Shown here: positions 1-8,690 of the stretch, piece after piece | Position numbering within the stretch: the stretch's first letter is position 1 | Layout: each line of letters begins with the position of its first letter | Source: an uncultured Holophagaceae bacterium | GTDB lineage: Bacteria > Acidobacteriota > Holophagae > Holophagales > Holophagaceae | DNA length: 50,287 nucleotides | Assembly (NCBI GenBank): GCA_903927605.1 | Contig: CAIYNT010000172.1 | Location: 1 to 50,287 of the forward strand | Direction: 5' to 3' | The notes under the pieces: model-generated | Told to the model about the DNA's origin: nothing | What the model saw: the letters and a program-made list of their open reading frames with translations, nothing else | Databases searched by the model: none | Position numbers and translations under genes: made by a program

Positions 1-72
1 CGACTTCTCGCCCTTCTCCGCCTCTCGCAGCAACGCCACGATCTGCTCGTCTGTCAGCTTGCTCGGTCTCAT
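1..72 (-). CDS. IS3-family transposase OrfA, N-terminal part (runs off window)
   Basis: The complement of bases 72-1 is an open frame from ATG that encodes 24 residues beginning MRPSKLTDEQIVALLREAEK. This matches the usual start of the small helix-turn-helix OrfA of IS3-family elements (TEEQI..LREAE pattern), which binds the element's ends and is extended by frameshifting into the OrfAB transposase. A strong ribosome site (GAGGAGAA) lies upstream on the same strand. Only the first residues are visible, so the IS subgroup and the intactness of the element cannot be told. The end of the element must lie between about 73 and 125, next to the truncated receiver domain. Confidence 0.75.
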   Translation of the reverse strand, partial: MRPSKLTDEQIVALLREAEKGEKS

Positions 73-104
73 TTCGGGTTCTCCTCGGTAAGGATGAACC
101 CGAA
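73..104 (-). repeat. Inverted repeat flanking the transposase ribosome-binding region
   Basis: TTCGGGTTC at 73-81 and GAACCCGAA at 96-104 are perfect 9-bp inverted repeats with a 14-base loop. On the minus strand the hairpin ends directly at the OrfA start codon, and the Shine-Dalgarno bases straddle the loop and stem. RNA entering from outside could therefore fold and limit transposase translation, as is known for other insertion sequences. The regulatory role here is inference. Confidence 0.5.
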
Positions 105-125
105 CCTTTCAATTGGATCTCAAAT

Positions 126-311
126 TTGGGGGAAGACCAGGGAGGGGCAGGCACGCTTCCCTTAATCCGGAGCCAAAGGCCTGACTTGCCCGTGGTGATT
201 GCCACCGGGCGCATTTGCACCAAAGTTGATGGGCTTCTACGAGACTTTCCCCATATCGCCCTGTTGCCCAAGCCCTTCGGGTTTCGGGAACTCAAAGATC
301 ATCTCAGCTAG
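126..311 (+). pseudogene. Truncated response-regulator receiver domain (C-terminal half)
   Basis: The frame encodes about 60 residues ending with the last part of a CheY-like receiver domain: a RPDLPVVIATGR strand, then the hallmark LLPKPFGFRELKDHL, where the K of the KPF motif is the conserved lysine and the final helix follows, then TAG. The phosphoacceptor aspartate and acidic pocket that should lie upstream are missing. The frame stays open leftward into the end of the IS3-type element. The simplest reading is that insertion or deletion at the element removed the front of a hybrid kinase or response regulator. The TTG at 126 is only nominal and there is no credible ribosome site. Confidence 0.65.
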
Positions 312-407
312 GCAAGGCCCATTCTCGCAAAGCGACCTTCAGTCGGAGCGGTGGCCTACTCGACGCGCCATGAAGGGGTTCCTGTAAAGTGGAGCCTGGA
401 GGAAGGC

Positions 408-1022
408 GTGATCCACCATCCCGGTAACGTGTTCGTGGTCTCCGCACCGTCGGGCGCCGGCAAATCCACCCTCGTTCAGCGGCTGGTACGCAGCGTACCG
501 GACCTGATCTTCTCCATCTCATTCACCACCCGGAAGCCGCGGCCCGGTGAAGTGGACGGCCGCGACTATTTCTACATCGATGACGCCCGCTTCGAGGCCA
601 TGATCCGGGAAGGCGGCTTCGTGGAGTGGGTCGAAGTCTATGGCCACCGCTACGGCACGGGCCGGGATTGGCTCAACGGCGTGCTGGCCTCTGGCCAGGA
701 CGTGCTGCTGGACATCGAGACCACCGGCGCCATGAACCTGCGGCGGGCCATTCCCGATGCACGCATGATCTTCATCCTGCCGCCCTCAGCTGCTGCCCTG
801 GAGGAACGCCTGCGCAGCCGGGGCAAGGACTCCGACGAGCAGATCCGCATTCGCCTGGAATACGCCCGCCATGAAATGGAGCTATTCCCTGCCTACGACT
901 ACCTTGTGATGAATGATGACCTGGAGCTCGCCTACCGCCGATTCGAGAGCATCCTCCTCGCCACCCGCGCCACCCGCGAGCGCATGGCCCCGGCCGCGCA
1001 GAAAATCCTGGAAGGATTCTAG
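408..1022 (+). CDS. gmk: Guanylate kinase
   Basis: Guanylate kinase phosphorylates GMP to GDP with ATP in cytoplasmic nucleotide synthesis. The P-loop SAPSGAGKST lies at about residues 12-21, followed by the GMP-binding region SISFTTRKPRPGEVDGRDYF and the downstream R-x-x-x-R lid region (EERLRSRGKD). I choose the GTG at 408 because GGAGGAAGG lies just before it and it gives 204 residues, close to the usual 200-210. The frame is open back to a GTG at 351 that lacks a good ribosome site and would add 19 non-conserved residues. The gene stands directly downstream of the truncated receiver domain and 67 bases before the S41 protease gene. Confidence 0.93.
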   Translation: MIHHPGNVFVVSAPSGAGKSTLVQRLVRSVPDLIFSISFTTRKPRPGEVDGRDYFYIDDARFEAMIREGGFVEWVEVYGHRYGTGRDWLNGVLASGQDVLLDIETTGAMNLRRAIPDARMIFILPPSAAALEERLRSRGKDSDEQIRIRLEYARHEMELFPAYDYLVMNDDLELAYRRFESILLATRATRERMAPAAQKILEGF

Positions 1023-1089
1023 GTAAACCCCGTTTCGCCGAGGGGGCGGGCCGGGCGTATCCTTGAGGCTGTCTCTTCCCGGGAGCCTC

Positions 1090-2670
1090 ATGGCCCGTTT
1101 CATCAAGCGCAATTGGATGTGGATGGTGATGGCCGCTACGGTGGCCGTGGCCGGTCCCCTGCTGGCCCGGTCCAGTGGGGAGACGGCACGCCAACGCAGT
1201 CTGGACACCCTGACCGAGATCATGGACCTGGTCCAGAAGGACACTCCTGAACCCCCCACACCCCGGCAGCTCACCCACGCCACCATCCAGGGCATGCTGC
1301 ACACGCTGGATCCCCACTCGAATTACATGGACGAAAGCGAATTCAAGATGCTGCGCGAGGAGCAGAAGGGATCCTTCTTCGGCATCGGCGCCATCATCCA
1401 GCAGCATGACCAGGGCATCGCCATCATCAGTCCCATCAAAGGTGGTCCGGCCGAGCGCCTGGGCGTGCGGTCCGGTGACATCATCAAGGAGATCGATGGC
1501 ATCAGCACCGAAGGCATGAGCTCCAACGCCGCCCTCCAGAAGCTCCGCGGCGAGAAGGGTGCCCTGGTGGAGATCGCCATACAACGGGTGGACATCACCG
1601 GGCTGCTGCATTTCTCCATCCCACGAGCTGAAGTCCCCACCAACAGCGTCTACTACAGCTTCATGCTGAACCCCACCACGGGCTTCATTCTCATCAAGGA
1701 TTTCGGAGAGACCACCTCCGAGGAATTCGAGAAGGCCGTGGCCACCCTGAAGAAGCAGGGGATGAAACAGCTCATCCTGGATCTGCGTGGCGATGGTGGG
1801 GGTGTGCTGGATGCCGCCATCGGCATCTGCCGCCAGCTGCTCGGGTCGGATCAGCTCATCGTCAGCCAGAAAGGCCGGGATGGGCGTGAAGAGAACCAGA
1901 CCCGCACCAGCAAGGGGTCCCAACTCGATCCCTTCCCCCTGGTCATCCTCATCAACCGCGGCACCGCCAGCGCCAGCGAGATCGTCACCGGGGCTGTCCA
2001 GGACCATGATCGTGGCCTCGTCGTCGGCCAGACCAGCTGGGGCAAGGGCCTCGTCCAGAGCGTGCTCACCATCAACCGCTCCCGCGGCTTGACGCTTACC
2101 ACCGCGCGCTACTACACGCCCTCCGGCCGCAACATCCAGCGCGATTACAGCCACGGCCTAGATGACTACTACAACCCCGACGACGAGAAGGATGCCAAAC
2201 CCCAGGGACCGGCCTTCAAGACGGATCTTGGCCGCACAGTCTACGGTGGCGGTGGCATCAACCCCGATTACGCGCTGCCCACCCTCCGATACAACGAGTT
2301 CATGGTGGATCTACGGTTCCGCCACCAGGCCTTCTTCCGCTTCGCCGTCCATGAGAAGGAACACTTCGGCGTCAAGGCTGGTCAGCACGCCGACGATGCC
2401 GTCATGACGCGGTTCCGCGCCTGGGCCCAGGAGCAGAAGCTCACCCTCTCCGACAAGGACTGGGAGGTCAACCTCGGCGCCATGCAGGAGCAGATCTCCA
2501 TCGAGCTGCAGAACGTGGCCTTCGGCATCGAGGCGGGCTTCAAGATCCAGTGTGAAAAGGATCCCGCCATCCTCAAGGCCATGGAGGTCATGCCCGAGGC
2601 CGAGTCGCTGCTCCAGAAGAAGCAGCTGCTCCAGCGCGGGACCCCCACAGCAGTCGCCACCACCCACTGA
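1090..2670 (+). CDS. S41-family carboxyl-terminal processing protease
   Basis: This is a CtpA/Tsp-type periplasmic serine protease that trims or degrades proteins from their C-termini. From the ATG at 1090 (526 residues) there is a signal anchor at about residues 8-27, an N-terminal helical region, a PDZ domain at about 95-170 (the GFFGIG-like stretch and GGPAERLGVRSGDII) and the S41 catalytic core. The catalytic serine is in GTASASEI (about S294), with the lysine in SWGKGLVQ (about K319) and Gln at about 323, the Ser/Lys/Gln arrangement of CtpB. The C-terminal 150 residues lie beyond the core. GGGAGCC upstream of ATG serves as ribosome site; an upstream TTG/GTG-type start at 1063 is less likely. 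The acyl-CoA dehydrogenase gene follows after 12 bases. Confidence 0.9.
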   Translation: MARFIKRNWMWMVMAATVAVAGPLLARSSGETARQRSLDTLTEIMDLVQKDTPEPPTPRQLTHATIQGMLHTLDPHSNYMDESEFKMLREEQKGSFFGIGAIIQQHDQGIAIISPIKGGPAERLGVRSGDIIKEIDGISTEGMSSNAALQKLRGEKGALVEIAIQRVDITGLLHFSIPRAEVPTNSVYYSFMLNPTTGFILIKDFGETTSEEFEKAVATLKKQGMKQLILDLRGDGGGVLDAAIGICRQLLGSDQLIVSQKGRDGREENQTRTSKGSQLDPFPLVILINRGTASASEIVTGAVQDHDRGLVVGQTSWGKGLVQSVLTINRSRGLTLTTARYYTPSGRNIQRDYSHGLDDYYNPDDEKDAKPQGPAFKTDLGRTVYGGGGINPDYALPTLRYNEFMVDLRFRHQAFFRFAVHEKEHFGVKAGQHADDAVMTRFRAWAQEQKLTLSDKDWEVNLGAMQEQISIELQNVAFGIEAGFKIQCEKDPAILKAMEVMPEAESLLQKKQLLQRGTPTAVATTH

Positions 2671-2682
2671 AACGGGGTTTTC

Positions 2683-3840
2683 ATGGACGTCACGCTTCCC
2701 GATCACGTCGAGGCCCTGCGCCACGAGGTCCGCAAGTTTGCGGAACGGGAGATCCGCCCCCACGTGATGGCCTGGGACGAGGCCAAGACCTTCCCCTTTG
2801 AAGTGGTGAAGCAGCTGGGCGAGATGGGCATGATGGGCGTCATCTTTCCCGAGCAGTATGGTGGCGCGGGCATGGGCTACCTGGAGTACGCGGTGGTGGT
2901 GGAGGAGCTTTCCCGGGTGGACGGCTCCGTAGGCATCACCGTAGCCGCCCACAACAGTCTGTGCAGCAACCACATCTTCGCCATGGGCGATGAACGGCAG
3001 AAACAGACCTACCTGATGCCCCTGGCCAGCGGGAAGGCCATCGGCGCCTGGGGCCTCACCGAGCCGGGCTCCGGCAGTGACGCGGGCTCTCTGCGCACCT
3101 CCGCCAAGAAGGAAGGCTCGCACTATGTCTTGAACGGCTCCAAGACCTTCATCACCCATGGCACCGTGGGCGACATTTTCGTCGTCATGGCCCGTACGCG
3201 GCCACCCCAGCATGGCCACAGCAGCGCCGATGGCATCAGCGCCTTCGTGCTGGAGAAGGGCATGAACGGTTTTCGCGCGGGCAAGCAGGAGAACAAGCTG
3301 GGCCTCCGCGCCAGCGACACCTCCGAGCTGATCCTGGAAGACGTGAAGGTGCCTGAGGCCAACCTGCTGGGCGAGGATGGCGTGGGTTTCAAGCAGGCCA
3401 TGAAGACCCTCGATGGCGGCCGCATCAGCATCGGCGCCCTCGGCCTCGGCATGGCCCAGGGCGCCTTCGAGGAGGCCCTGCGCTACAGCAAAATCCGCCA
3501 CACCTTCGGTCGGCCACTTGCCGACCACCAGGGCACCCAGTTCAAGCTGGCGGACATGGGCATGGAGATCGAGGCCGCTCGCCTGCTCATCTACCGCGCT
3601 GCGGGTCTGAAGGACCAGGGCCTGCCCTACGCCAAGGCCGCCAGCATGGCCAAGCTCTACAGCTCCGAAGTGGCCTGCCGCGTGGCCGACGAGGCTGTGC
3701 AGATCCTCGGCGGCTACGGCTACATCAAGGACTACCCGGTGGAAAAGTACTACCGGGACGTGAAGCTCTGCACCATCGGCGAAGGCACTAGCGAGATCCA
3801 GAGGATGGTCATCGCGCGGCACCTGTTGTCGGAATACTGA
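2683..3840 (+). CDS. Acyl-CoA dehydrogenase
   Basis: FAD-dependent acyl-CoA dehydrogenase (385 residues) of the short/medium/branched-chain type, which introduces the 2,3 double bond into acyl-CoA and passes electrons to electron-transfer flavoprotein. Features seen are the N-terminal helical domain, the flavin/substrate motif [16 protein letters not shown] at about residues 125-140, the middle-domain stretch KTFITHG, and the C-terminal QILGGYGY and [10 protein letters not shown] motifs, with E367 at the position of the catalytic base. Together with the IcmF mutase farther right it points to catabolism of short or branched acyl-CoAs, but exact chain specificity cannot be read. It is 13 bases before the S9 peptidase gene and probably cotranscribed with its neighbours. 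Confidence 0.93.
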   Translation: MDVTLPDHVEALRHEVRKFAEREIRPHVMAWDEAKTFPFEVVKQLGEMGMMGVIFPEQYGGAGMGYLEYAVVVEELSRVDGSVGITVAAHNSLCSNHIFAMGDERQKQTYLMPLASGKAIGAWGLTEPGSGSDAGSLRTSAKKEGSHYVLNGSKTFITHGTVGDIFVVMARTRPPQHGHSSADGISAFVLEKGMNGFRAGKQENKLGLRASDTSELILEDVKVPEANLLGEDGVGFKQAMKTLDGGRISIGALGLGMAQGAFEEALRYSKIRHTFGRPLADHQGTQFKLADMGMEIEAARLLIYRAAGLKDQGLPYAKAASMAKLYSSEVACRVADEAVQILGGYGYIKDYPVEKYYRDVKLCTIGEGTSEIQRMVIARHLLSEY

Positions 3841-3853
3841 TCCCGGAGAATTC

Positions 3854-5857
3854 ATGCGCACCGCCCTCCTCTTCATGGCCTCTCTGGCCCTGCTGGGCTC
3901 GCGCCCGATGCAGGTGGATGACCTGTTCAAGGTGAAGCGCGTCGCGGATCCCCAGCTCTCTACTGCAGGTGCCCTGGCCTACCAGGTGGGAACCGTGGAT
4001 TTCGCGGCCAACAAGGTCGTGACCCACCTCTGGTTCAAGGCCCCTGGCAGCGCGCCCAGGGAACTGGACCTCGACAAGGGCAGCCAGTCCCGGCCCCGGT
4101 TCAGTCCTGACGGCAAGCGCCTGGTGTACCTGTCCGGCGGGCAGGTGTGGCTCGTGGATCTCTCCAGCAAAAAGAAGCGGCAGCTCACGAAACTGAGCGG
4201 CGGCGCCGGGGGCCAGACCTGGAGCCCCGATGGCCGGTGGCTCGCCTTCCTCAGCACCACGGTGCCCAGCGGCGTGGAAGCCGAGAACGCCGCCTATCTC
4301 AAGGCCAAGGAGGCCTCCACGGTCACGGGCCGCCTCTACACCACACTGACCTACCGTCACTGGAACGAGTGGAAGGATCCCAAGCAGGTGAGTCACCTCT
4401 TCGTGGTGCCCGCTGACGGCAGCGCCCCGCCGCGAGACCTCACGGCGGGCTTCACCACGGACGTGCCCAACTACGCTGATGTGTCCGCAGGCGACGGCTA
4501 CGCCTGGGCCCCGGACAGCAAGGCCCTGGCCTTCGAATCCGCTCCTGAGCAGATCAAGGCCACCAGCACCAACGGCGAGCTCTACGAGGTTGCCACCAGC
4601 GGCGGTCCCGCCAGGAAGCTCACGGACAATCCGGCCATGGACACCACGCCGCGCTACTCGCCGGACGGAAAGTTCCTGGCCTGGCGCGCCCAGCGCCGGC
4701 CCGGCTTCGAGTCCGATAAGTTTGAGCTGTGGGTGCTGGACCGCGCCACGGGCCAGGTGGTGCGCACCACCCAGGCTTTCGATCAGAGCTTCGGCGACTT
4801 CCAGTGGCAGGGCAGCGATCTGGTCGGTGTCTGCGAGCGCCAGGGCCACGCGGACCTCTTCCGCTGGGATGGCAGCGCCCTCCAGCGTCTCAGCACGGAC
4901 CTGCACATCGAGGGTTTCGCCCTGCTGAACGATCAGGCTGTGGTCCTATCCACGAGCCTGACCACTCCGCCCGACCTCTACGGGCTGGATCTCAAGACTG
5001 GTGCGACGAGCCGCCTCACCAAGCACAATCAAGCCCTGGCTGTCGAGCTGGGCCCGAACAAGGCCGAAGACCTCTGGGTGGACACCGTGCCCCTGGAGGG
5101 CAAGCCCATCAAGGCCCACGCCTTCATCTTGAAACCCGTGGGCTACGATCCTACGAAGAGCTACCCCGTGGCCTTCGTCATCCACGGGGGCCCCCAGGGT
5201 GATAACGCGGACTCCTGGCATCCCCGCTGGAACGCCCAGGCCTGGGCCGGTCGCGGGTTCATTACCGTGCTGCCCAATCCCCGCGGCTCCACGGGTTTTG
5301 GTCAGGCCTACACGGATGCCATCAGCGGCGACTGGAACGGGGCCGTCATGACCGACCTGATGAACACGCTGGATGCAGCCCTCAAGGCCGTGCCCAATGC
5401 GGATCCCAAGCGCGTGGTGGCCTGCGGCGGAAGTTATGGCGGCTACGCCACCAACTGGCTGGCGGGGCATCAGGCAAACCGCTTCGCGGCCTTCGTGACC
5501 CACGCAGGCATCTTCAACACCGAATCCATGCAGCTGGGCACCGAGGAATTCTGGTTCCCCCGCTGGGAGTTCAGGGGCTGGCCCTGGGAGAGCCCGGAAA
5601 CCAAGGCCCGCTGGCAATCCCAGAGCCCCAGCAGCGCCACAGCCCAGATGACCAAACCCATGCTCGTCGTGCACGGCGAGCTGGACTACCGCGTGCCCGT
5701 GAGCGAGGCCTTCCAGCTCTACAACACGCTCCAGCTGCGCGGCGTCCCCAGCGAGCTGCTCTACTTCCCCGACGAGTGCCACTTCGTCATCAAGCCCCAG
5801 AACAGCAAGCTCTGGTACGAGACCGTGCTGGGGTGGTGCGAGCGCTGGACAAAGTAG
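3854..5857 (+). CDS. Secreted S9-family (prolyl oligopeptidase/DPP-like) peptidase
   Basis: A 667-residue exported serine peptidase. Residues 1-19 form a signal peptide, followed by a beta-propeller built from WD40-like repeats (for example FSPDGKRLVYLSGGQVW, WSPDGRWLAF and YSPDGKFLAWRA), then the alpha/beta-hydrolase domain from about residue 420. The catalytic triad is visible: S527 in GGSYGGY, D611 in GELDYRVP and H643 in DECHFV. This order is typical of dipeptidyl- and acylaminoacyl-peptidases of Acidobacteria and Bacteroidetes, where they feed on extracellular peptides. Start ATG follows CCGGAGAATTC. Substrate preference cannot be determined. Confidence 0.92.
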   Translation: MRTALLFMASLALLGSRPMQVDDLFKVKRVADPQLSTAGALAYQVGTVDFAANKVVTHLWFKAPGSAPRELDLDKGSQSRPRFSPDGKRLVYLSGGQVWLVDLSSKKKRQLTKLSGGAGGQTWSPDGRWLAFLSTTVPSGVEAENAAYLKAKEASTVTGRLYTTLTYRHWNEWKDPKQVSHLFVVPADGSAPPRDLTAGFTTDVPNYADVSAGDGYAWAPDSKALAFESAPEQIKATSTNGELYEVATSGGPARKLTDNPAMDTTPRYSPDGKFLAWRAQRRPGFESDKFELWVLDRATGQVVRTTQAFDQSFGDFQWQGSDLVGVCERQGHADLFRWDGSALQRLSTDLHIEGFALLNDQAVVLSTSLTTPPDLYGLDLKTGATSRLTKHNQALAVELGPNKAEDLWVDTVPLEGKPIKAHAFILKPVGYDPTKSYPVAFVIHGGPQGDNADSWHPRWNAQAWAGRGFITVLPNPRGSTGFGQAYTDAISGDWNGAVMTDLMNTLDAALKAVPNADPKRVVACGGSYGGYATNWLAGHQANRFAAFVTHAGIFNTESMQLGTEEFWFPRWEFRGWPWESPETKARWQSQSPSSATAQMTKPMLVVHGELDYRVPVSEAFQLYNTLQLRGVPSELLYFPDECHFVIKPQNSKLWYETVLGWCERWTK

Positions 5858-5879
5858 GACACCAGAGGCTTCACCACGT

Positions 5880-6908
5880 CTACGATTCCATGGCGAGGCA
5901 CTCCAGCCCAAAGAGGAACCCCGTCGCGAGATCTGAACCGGAGCTGTGCCCGAGGCCGCAGAGCTCTTCGAGAGCCTTCAACGCTGCTGGCTCGAAGTCC
6001 CCGGCCAGGGCCTCCGCCAGGTCCATTACCGGCAAGGGCCAGAAGTTCTGGGCCGCACAGCGAATCAGGAAAGCGCTGATCTGGGTGGTTCGTTGAAGGT
6101 TCCTCTCCGCTTCCTCATTCAGCCCGTTGATCAGCTCATCCCTATCTTCAACGAGCCCTGGGTCGCAGGCGCGCACAGCTGCCATGAATCCGCACAGGAA
6201 ATCGTCCCCAGAGGGGGTGAGCCCCCCACCCAGGCCCACCAGCGCGGTGACGGCCTGGCTCAGCAAGGCCGATGGTTCCCCGCCACCCCGGCCTGAGCCT
6301 CCCTCGGCAGCGAAGCCAACCCCGGGGGTTCGTGCGAAGACCTGGACGGCCACGCCAAGAGCCAGGGCTGCGCTGCGCAGGCCCGCGCCCAAGGCGGTCG
6401 TCGCCTGCTCCTCGCGCCACAGGGCATCGATGCTCAGGTCGTAGCCAGCGGCTGTCTGGATTTCCCAGAGCCGGGCCACGCAGGCTCGATGGGCACCCCG
6501 GAGCCGCAGGATGGTGGGCAGCCCTCGCACAGCCGGCCGTTGCGCCTGGCTCAGGTCCACCACCACCCTTCCCGCCTGGCCCTGAATCCAGATGGAGCCG
6601 TCGAGGAGGCCAGCGGGATCGCCAACAGCCAGGTTCCAGGCCCTGAAGTCCACCGGCCACTCCAAGGCCACCGAGTGCGGATAGACCTGGCTCGTGGGCC
6701 CTCCCAGAGCGACGAGCCATCCCGTTGCCGCAACCTCGAGGTTCAGGGTCGAGGGGAAGATGCTCTGGACGCACAGGGCCATGCCATCGGCGGAAAGCCC
6801 CAGAGAAGCAGCGGGTCCGATGGAGAGGGCCCGGACCTCATCCCTCGCGCCTGGGAGGGACCGCTCACGGAGATCTCCCTCAGCGGGCAGGCCTTTAGAG
6901 CAGGTCAT
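5880..6908 (-). CDS. DUF2877 protein, AllH-like subunit of oxamate carbamoyltransferase
   Basis: The 342-residue protein carries the DUF2877 hallmark GLGGGLTPSGDDFLCGF near residues 240-256, with a helical C-terminal half. DUF2877 proteins accompany FdrA and DUF1116; in Escherichia coli the trio AllFGH is reported to form oxamate carbamoyltransferase, converting oxalurate to oxamate and carbamoyl phosphate in allantoin degradation. The start is taken as the ATG at 6908, overlapping the end of the 57-residue gene by 14 bases, because the upstream in-frame extension to 7064 is only the shadow of that gene. No Shine-Dalgarno is obvious, suggesting translational coupling. It is the last gene of the operon that begins at 15529; no carbamate kinase follows. 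Confidence 0.8.
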   Translation of the reverse strand: MTCSKGLPAEGDLRERSLPGARDEVRALSIGPAASLGLSADGMALCVQSIFPSTLNLEVAATGWLVALGGPTSQVYPHSVALEWPVDFRAWNLAVGDPAGLLDGSIWIQGQAGRVVVDLSQAQRPAVRGLPTILRLRGAHRACVARLWEIQTAAGYDLSIDALWREEQATTALGAGLRSAALALGVAVQVFARTPGVGFAAEGGSGRGGGEPSALLSQAVTALVGLGGGLTPSGDDFLCGFMAAVRACDPGLVEDRDELINGLNEEAERNLQRTTQISAFLIRCAAQNFWPLPVMDLAEALAGDFEPAALKALEELCGLGHSSGSDLATGFLFGLECLAMES

Positions 6909-7068
6909 CGAGCAGGGACGCCAGCTGGGCATCGCCCCCTGCGGGGGGCGACCAGTCCACGTAGATGACTTTGAAACCCGCCTCCCGCAGGCTGTCGCCG
7001 AATTCGCGCACACCCACGTTGACAAACACAGGCTTGTCCTGGAGCAGGTCTTTGAACTGGACATCCAT
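6895..7068 (-). CDS. Small FdrA-associated protein (57 residues)
   Basis: An ATG at 7068 sharing one base with the fdrA stop (TGATG), preceded by GGAGGTGGGC, opens a 57-codon frame ending TAA at 6895. The product contains KPVFVNVGVREFGDSL and VIYVDWSPPAGGD. The VNVG...V.HVDW.PPAGGD pattern is known to me from small proteins labelled fdrA domain protein, and from the N-terminus of some DUF1116 proteins. The neighbouring DUF1116 protein here lacks such an N-terminal region. So the short gene probably supplies a detached piece of the same complex. Length, ribosome site, overlaps on both sides and codon use all support a real gene. Confidence 0.78.
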   Translation of the reverse strand: MDVQFKDLLQDKPVFVNVGVREFGDSLREAGFKVIYVDWSPPAGGDAQLASLLDDLL

Positions 7069-8678
7069 CAGCCCACCTCCTTCCGGTCCGCGAGGCGCAG
7101 CATCACCTCTCGGCAGAAGGCCGCGGCTTTCGCATTGCTGGGAAACACCAGGACACCCGCATCGGCCAGGGCCCGCCTCTGCGCCTGGAGGCCCTGCGCG
7201 TCGTCATCCGTGCCACAGACCGAGGCGACTACGCAAAGGTGGCCGCCTCGGCGATCCGCCGCTGCCTGGGCACTTCGGATCGCCTCCAGCAGGTCCCCCA
7301 CCGGGTTCCTGGAGGAGATGGCCCCAAGGATGAAATCGAGGAGGACCACGGCCACGGTGGGATCATCCCCTTCCTGCTCGAGCCTGCTCTTCCGCAGCGA
7401 GGCATCGATCATGGGGTGCGGCTTCCCTTCCACGAAGATCTCGGCGCCCATGTCCACGAAGCTGCTTGCGCAGCTCGAAAGGGGGTCCTCAAGGTACGGC
7501 ATGCCGGGCAGGGGCGCGTTGGAATGCACGATCAGACCAGCCCTCTGGAAAATGGCCTGGGACTGGTAGCAGAGCGTCCCTCCGGCGAACAGGCCCCGGA
7601 TGTGGCGCTGCTCCGGCCGCATCTCCGCGATGCGGGCCAGGGCCAGATCCATCACAGGGACCGCCCTAGCCCAAGACTTTGCTGGTTCCGTCAAGCCCAC
7701 CCCAGCCAGGGCAAGGGCCACCGCCTCGTCAATCGTCGAGGCCGTCTGCACCTTTCCCATGTCACCGGCGCCCGCCAGCGGATCGAGGCCATCGAGGCGG
7801 CCCGCTTCCGCCCCAAGGAAGCAGAGGACGATGGGTTTGGCGCACTGCCGGAGGCGCTCCAGAAGCGTGGCCGTGGCCACTTGGCCGGGCGGCTTGGCGA
7901 GCACTGCGATGAGTTCCGTCGCCGGATCGGACTCGAGGGCATCGAGGCCAGTCCGCATCGAGATGCCGCCAATGGCATCCGACAGGTCCCGGCCCCCGGT
8001 GCCGATGCCGTTCGACACGCCCGAACCGGCCTGGTGAACCAGACACGAGAACTCCTGCAGACCCGTGCCCGTGGCACCAACGATGCCGATGGGCCCGCGT
8101 CGAACGGCATTTGCGAAGCCGATGCCCGCCCCACCCAGGAAGGCGGTACCGCAGTCAGGGCCCATGACCAGGAGTCCCCGTTCCCGCGCTTCGGTCTTGA
8201 GCGAAAGCTCGTCCTCGACGGAGACATTGCTCGAGAAGAGGAACACGTTCAGACCTACCCGGAGGGCGGCCCGGGCCTCCCGCGCCGCGTGCTCACCCGG
8301 CACCGAAATGACCGCCACGCCGCAGTCCGGATGGGTTGCGACGGCCTCGGTGATGGACCGGGGCTCCGGCGCCATGGCACCCGGGGCGGACTCGGCCTTT
8401 CGGACTAGCCACGCATCGGCGTTGGCGGCGATGGCGTCCACGGCGGCCTCCTCGCCCTCCACGGCAATCACGAGGTCGGTCGGGCCTGCGGCGGCAAACT
8501 CGACATCCCGCCCCTCCTCGCCATACCCCATCCCGACCAGGACTTCCCGATTCGCTGCCGTGGCCAGGAGTGCGGATGCATCGCGGATGCCGGGCTGTGC
8601 GGCGATGCGCCGCGCCACCAGCATGAGAAACACGGAATCGAAGTACCGGTTCTTCCGGACGACGGTTTTCCTAGCCAA
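7068..8678 (-). CDS. fdrA: FdrA / AllF-like acyl-CoA synthetase-family protein
   Basis: A 536-residue FdrA homologue, related to the succinyl-CoA synthetase alpha/beta fold. It has an N-terminal domain with the RKNRYFDSVFLM start typical of FdrA, then a CoA-ligase-like region with MGPDCGTAFLGGAGIGFANA, IGIVGATGTGLQEF and GIGTGGRDLSDAIGG, and a C-terminal flavodoxin-like ligase portion (LFAGGTLCYQSQ). In Escherichia coli FdrA (AllF) is the largest subunit of the oxamate carbamoyltransferase AllFGH. The start is a TTG at 8678 with AGGAG seven bases upstream, 12 bases after the DUF1116 stop. The stop overlaps the start of the small 57-residue gene. The family call is firm; the reaction is inferred from the E. 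coli relatives. Confidence 0.88.
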   Translation of the reverse strand: MARKTVVRKNRYFDSVFLMLVARRIAAQPGIRDASALLATAANREVLVGMGYGEEGRDVEFAAAGPTDLVIAVEGEEAAVDAIAANADAWLVRKAESAPGAMAPEPRSITEAVATHPDCGVAVISVPGEHAAREARAALRVGLNVFLFSSNVSVEDELSLKTEARERGLLVMGPDCGTAFLGGAGIGFANAVRRGPIGIVGATGTGLQEFSCLVHQAGSGVSNGIGTGGRDLSDAIGGISMRTGLDALESDPATELIAVLAKPPGQVATATLLERLRQCAKPIVLCFLGAEAGRLDGLDPLAGAGDMGKVQTASTIDEAVALALAGVGLTEPAKSWARAVPVMDLALARIAEMRPEQRHIRGLFAGGTLCYQSQAIFQRAGLIVHSNAPLPGMPYLEDPLSSCASSFVDMGAEIFVEGKPHPMIDASLRKSRLEQEGDDPTVAVVLLDFILGAISSRNPVGDLLEAIRSAQAAADRRGGHLCVVASVCGTDDDAQGLQAQRRALADAGVLVFPSNAKAAAFCREVMLRLADRKEVG

Positions 8679-8690
8679 CCCAGACTCCTG

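Noticed and set aside
351..407. Longer guanylate kinase starting at GTG 351
   Set aside because: The added 19 residues are not family-like and the GTG lacks a ribosome site, while GTG 408 has GGAGGAAGG in front and gives the normal length.
2311..3930. Minus-strand open frame of about 539 codons across the acyl-CoA dehydrogenase gene
   Set aside because: It covers a clear conserved enzyme on the plus strand, has no family match, and shows typical shadow composition.
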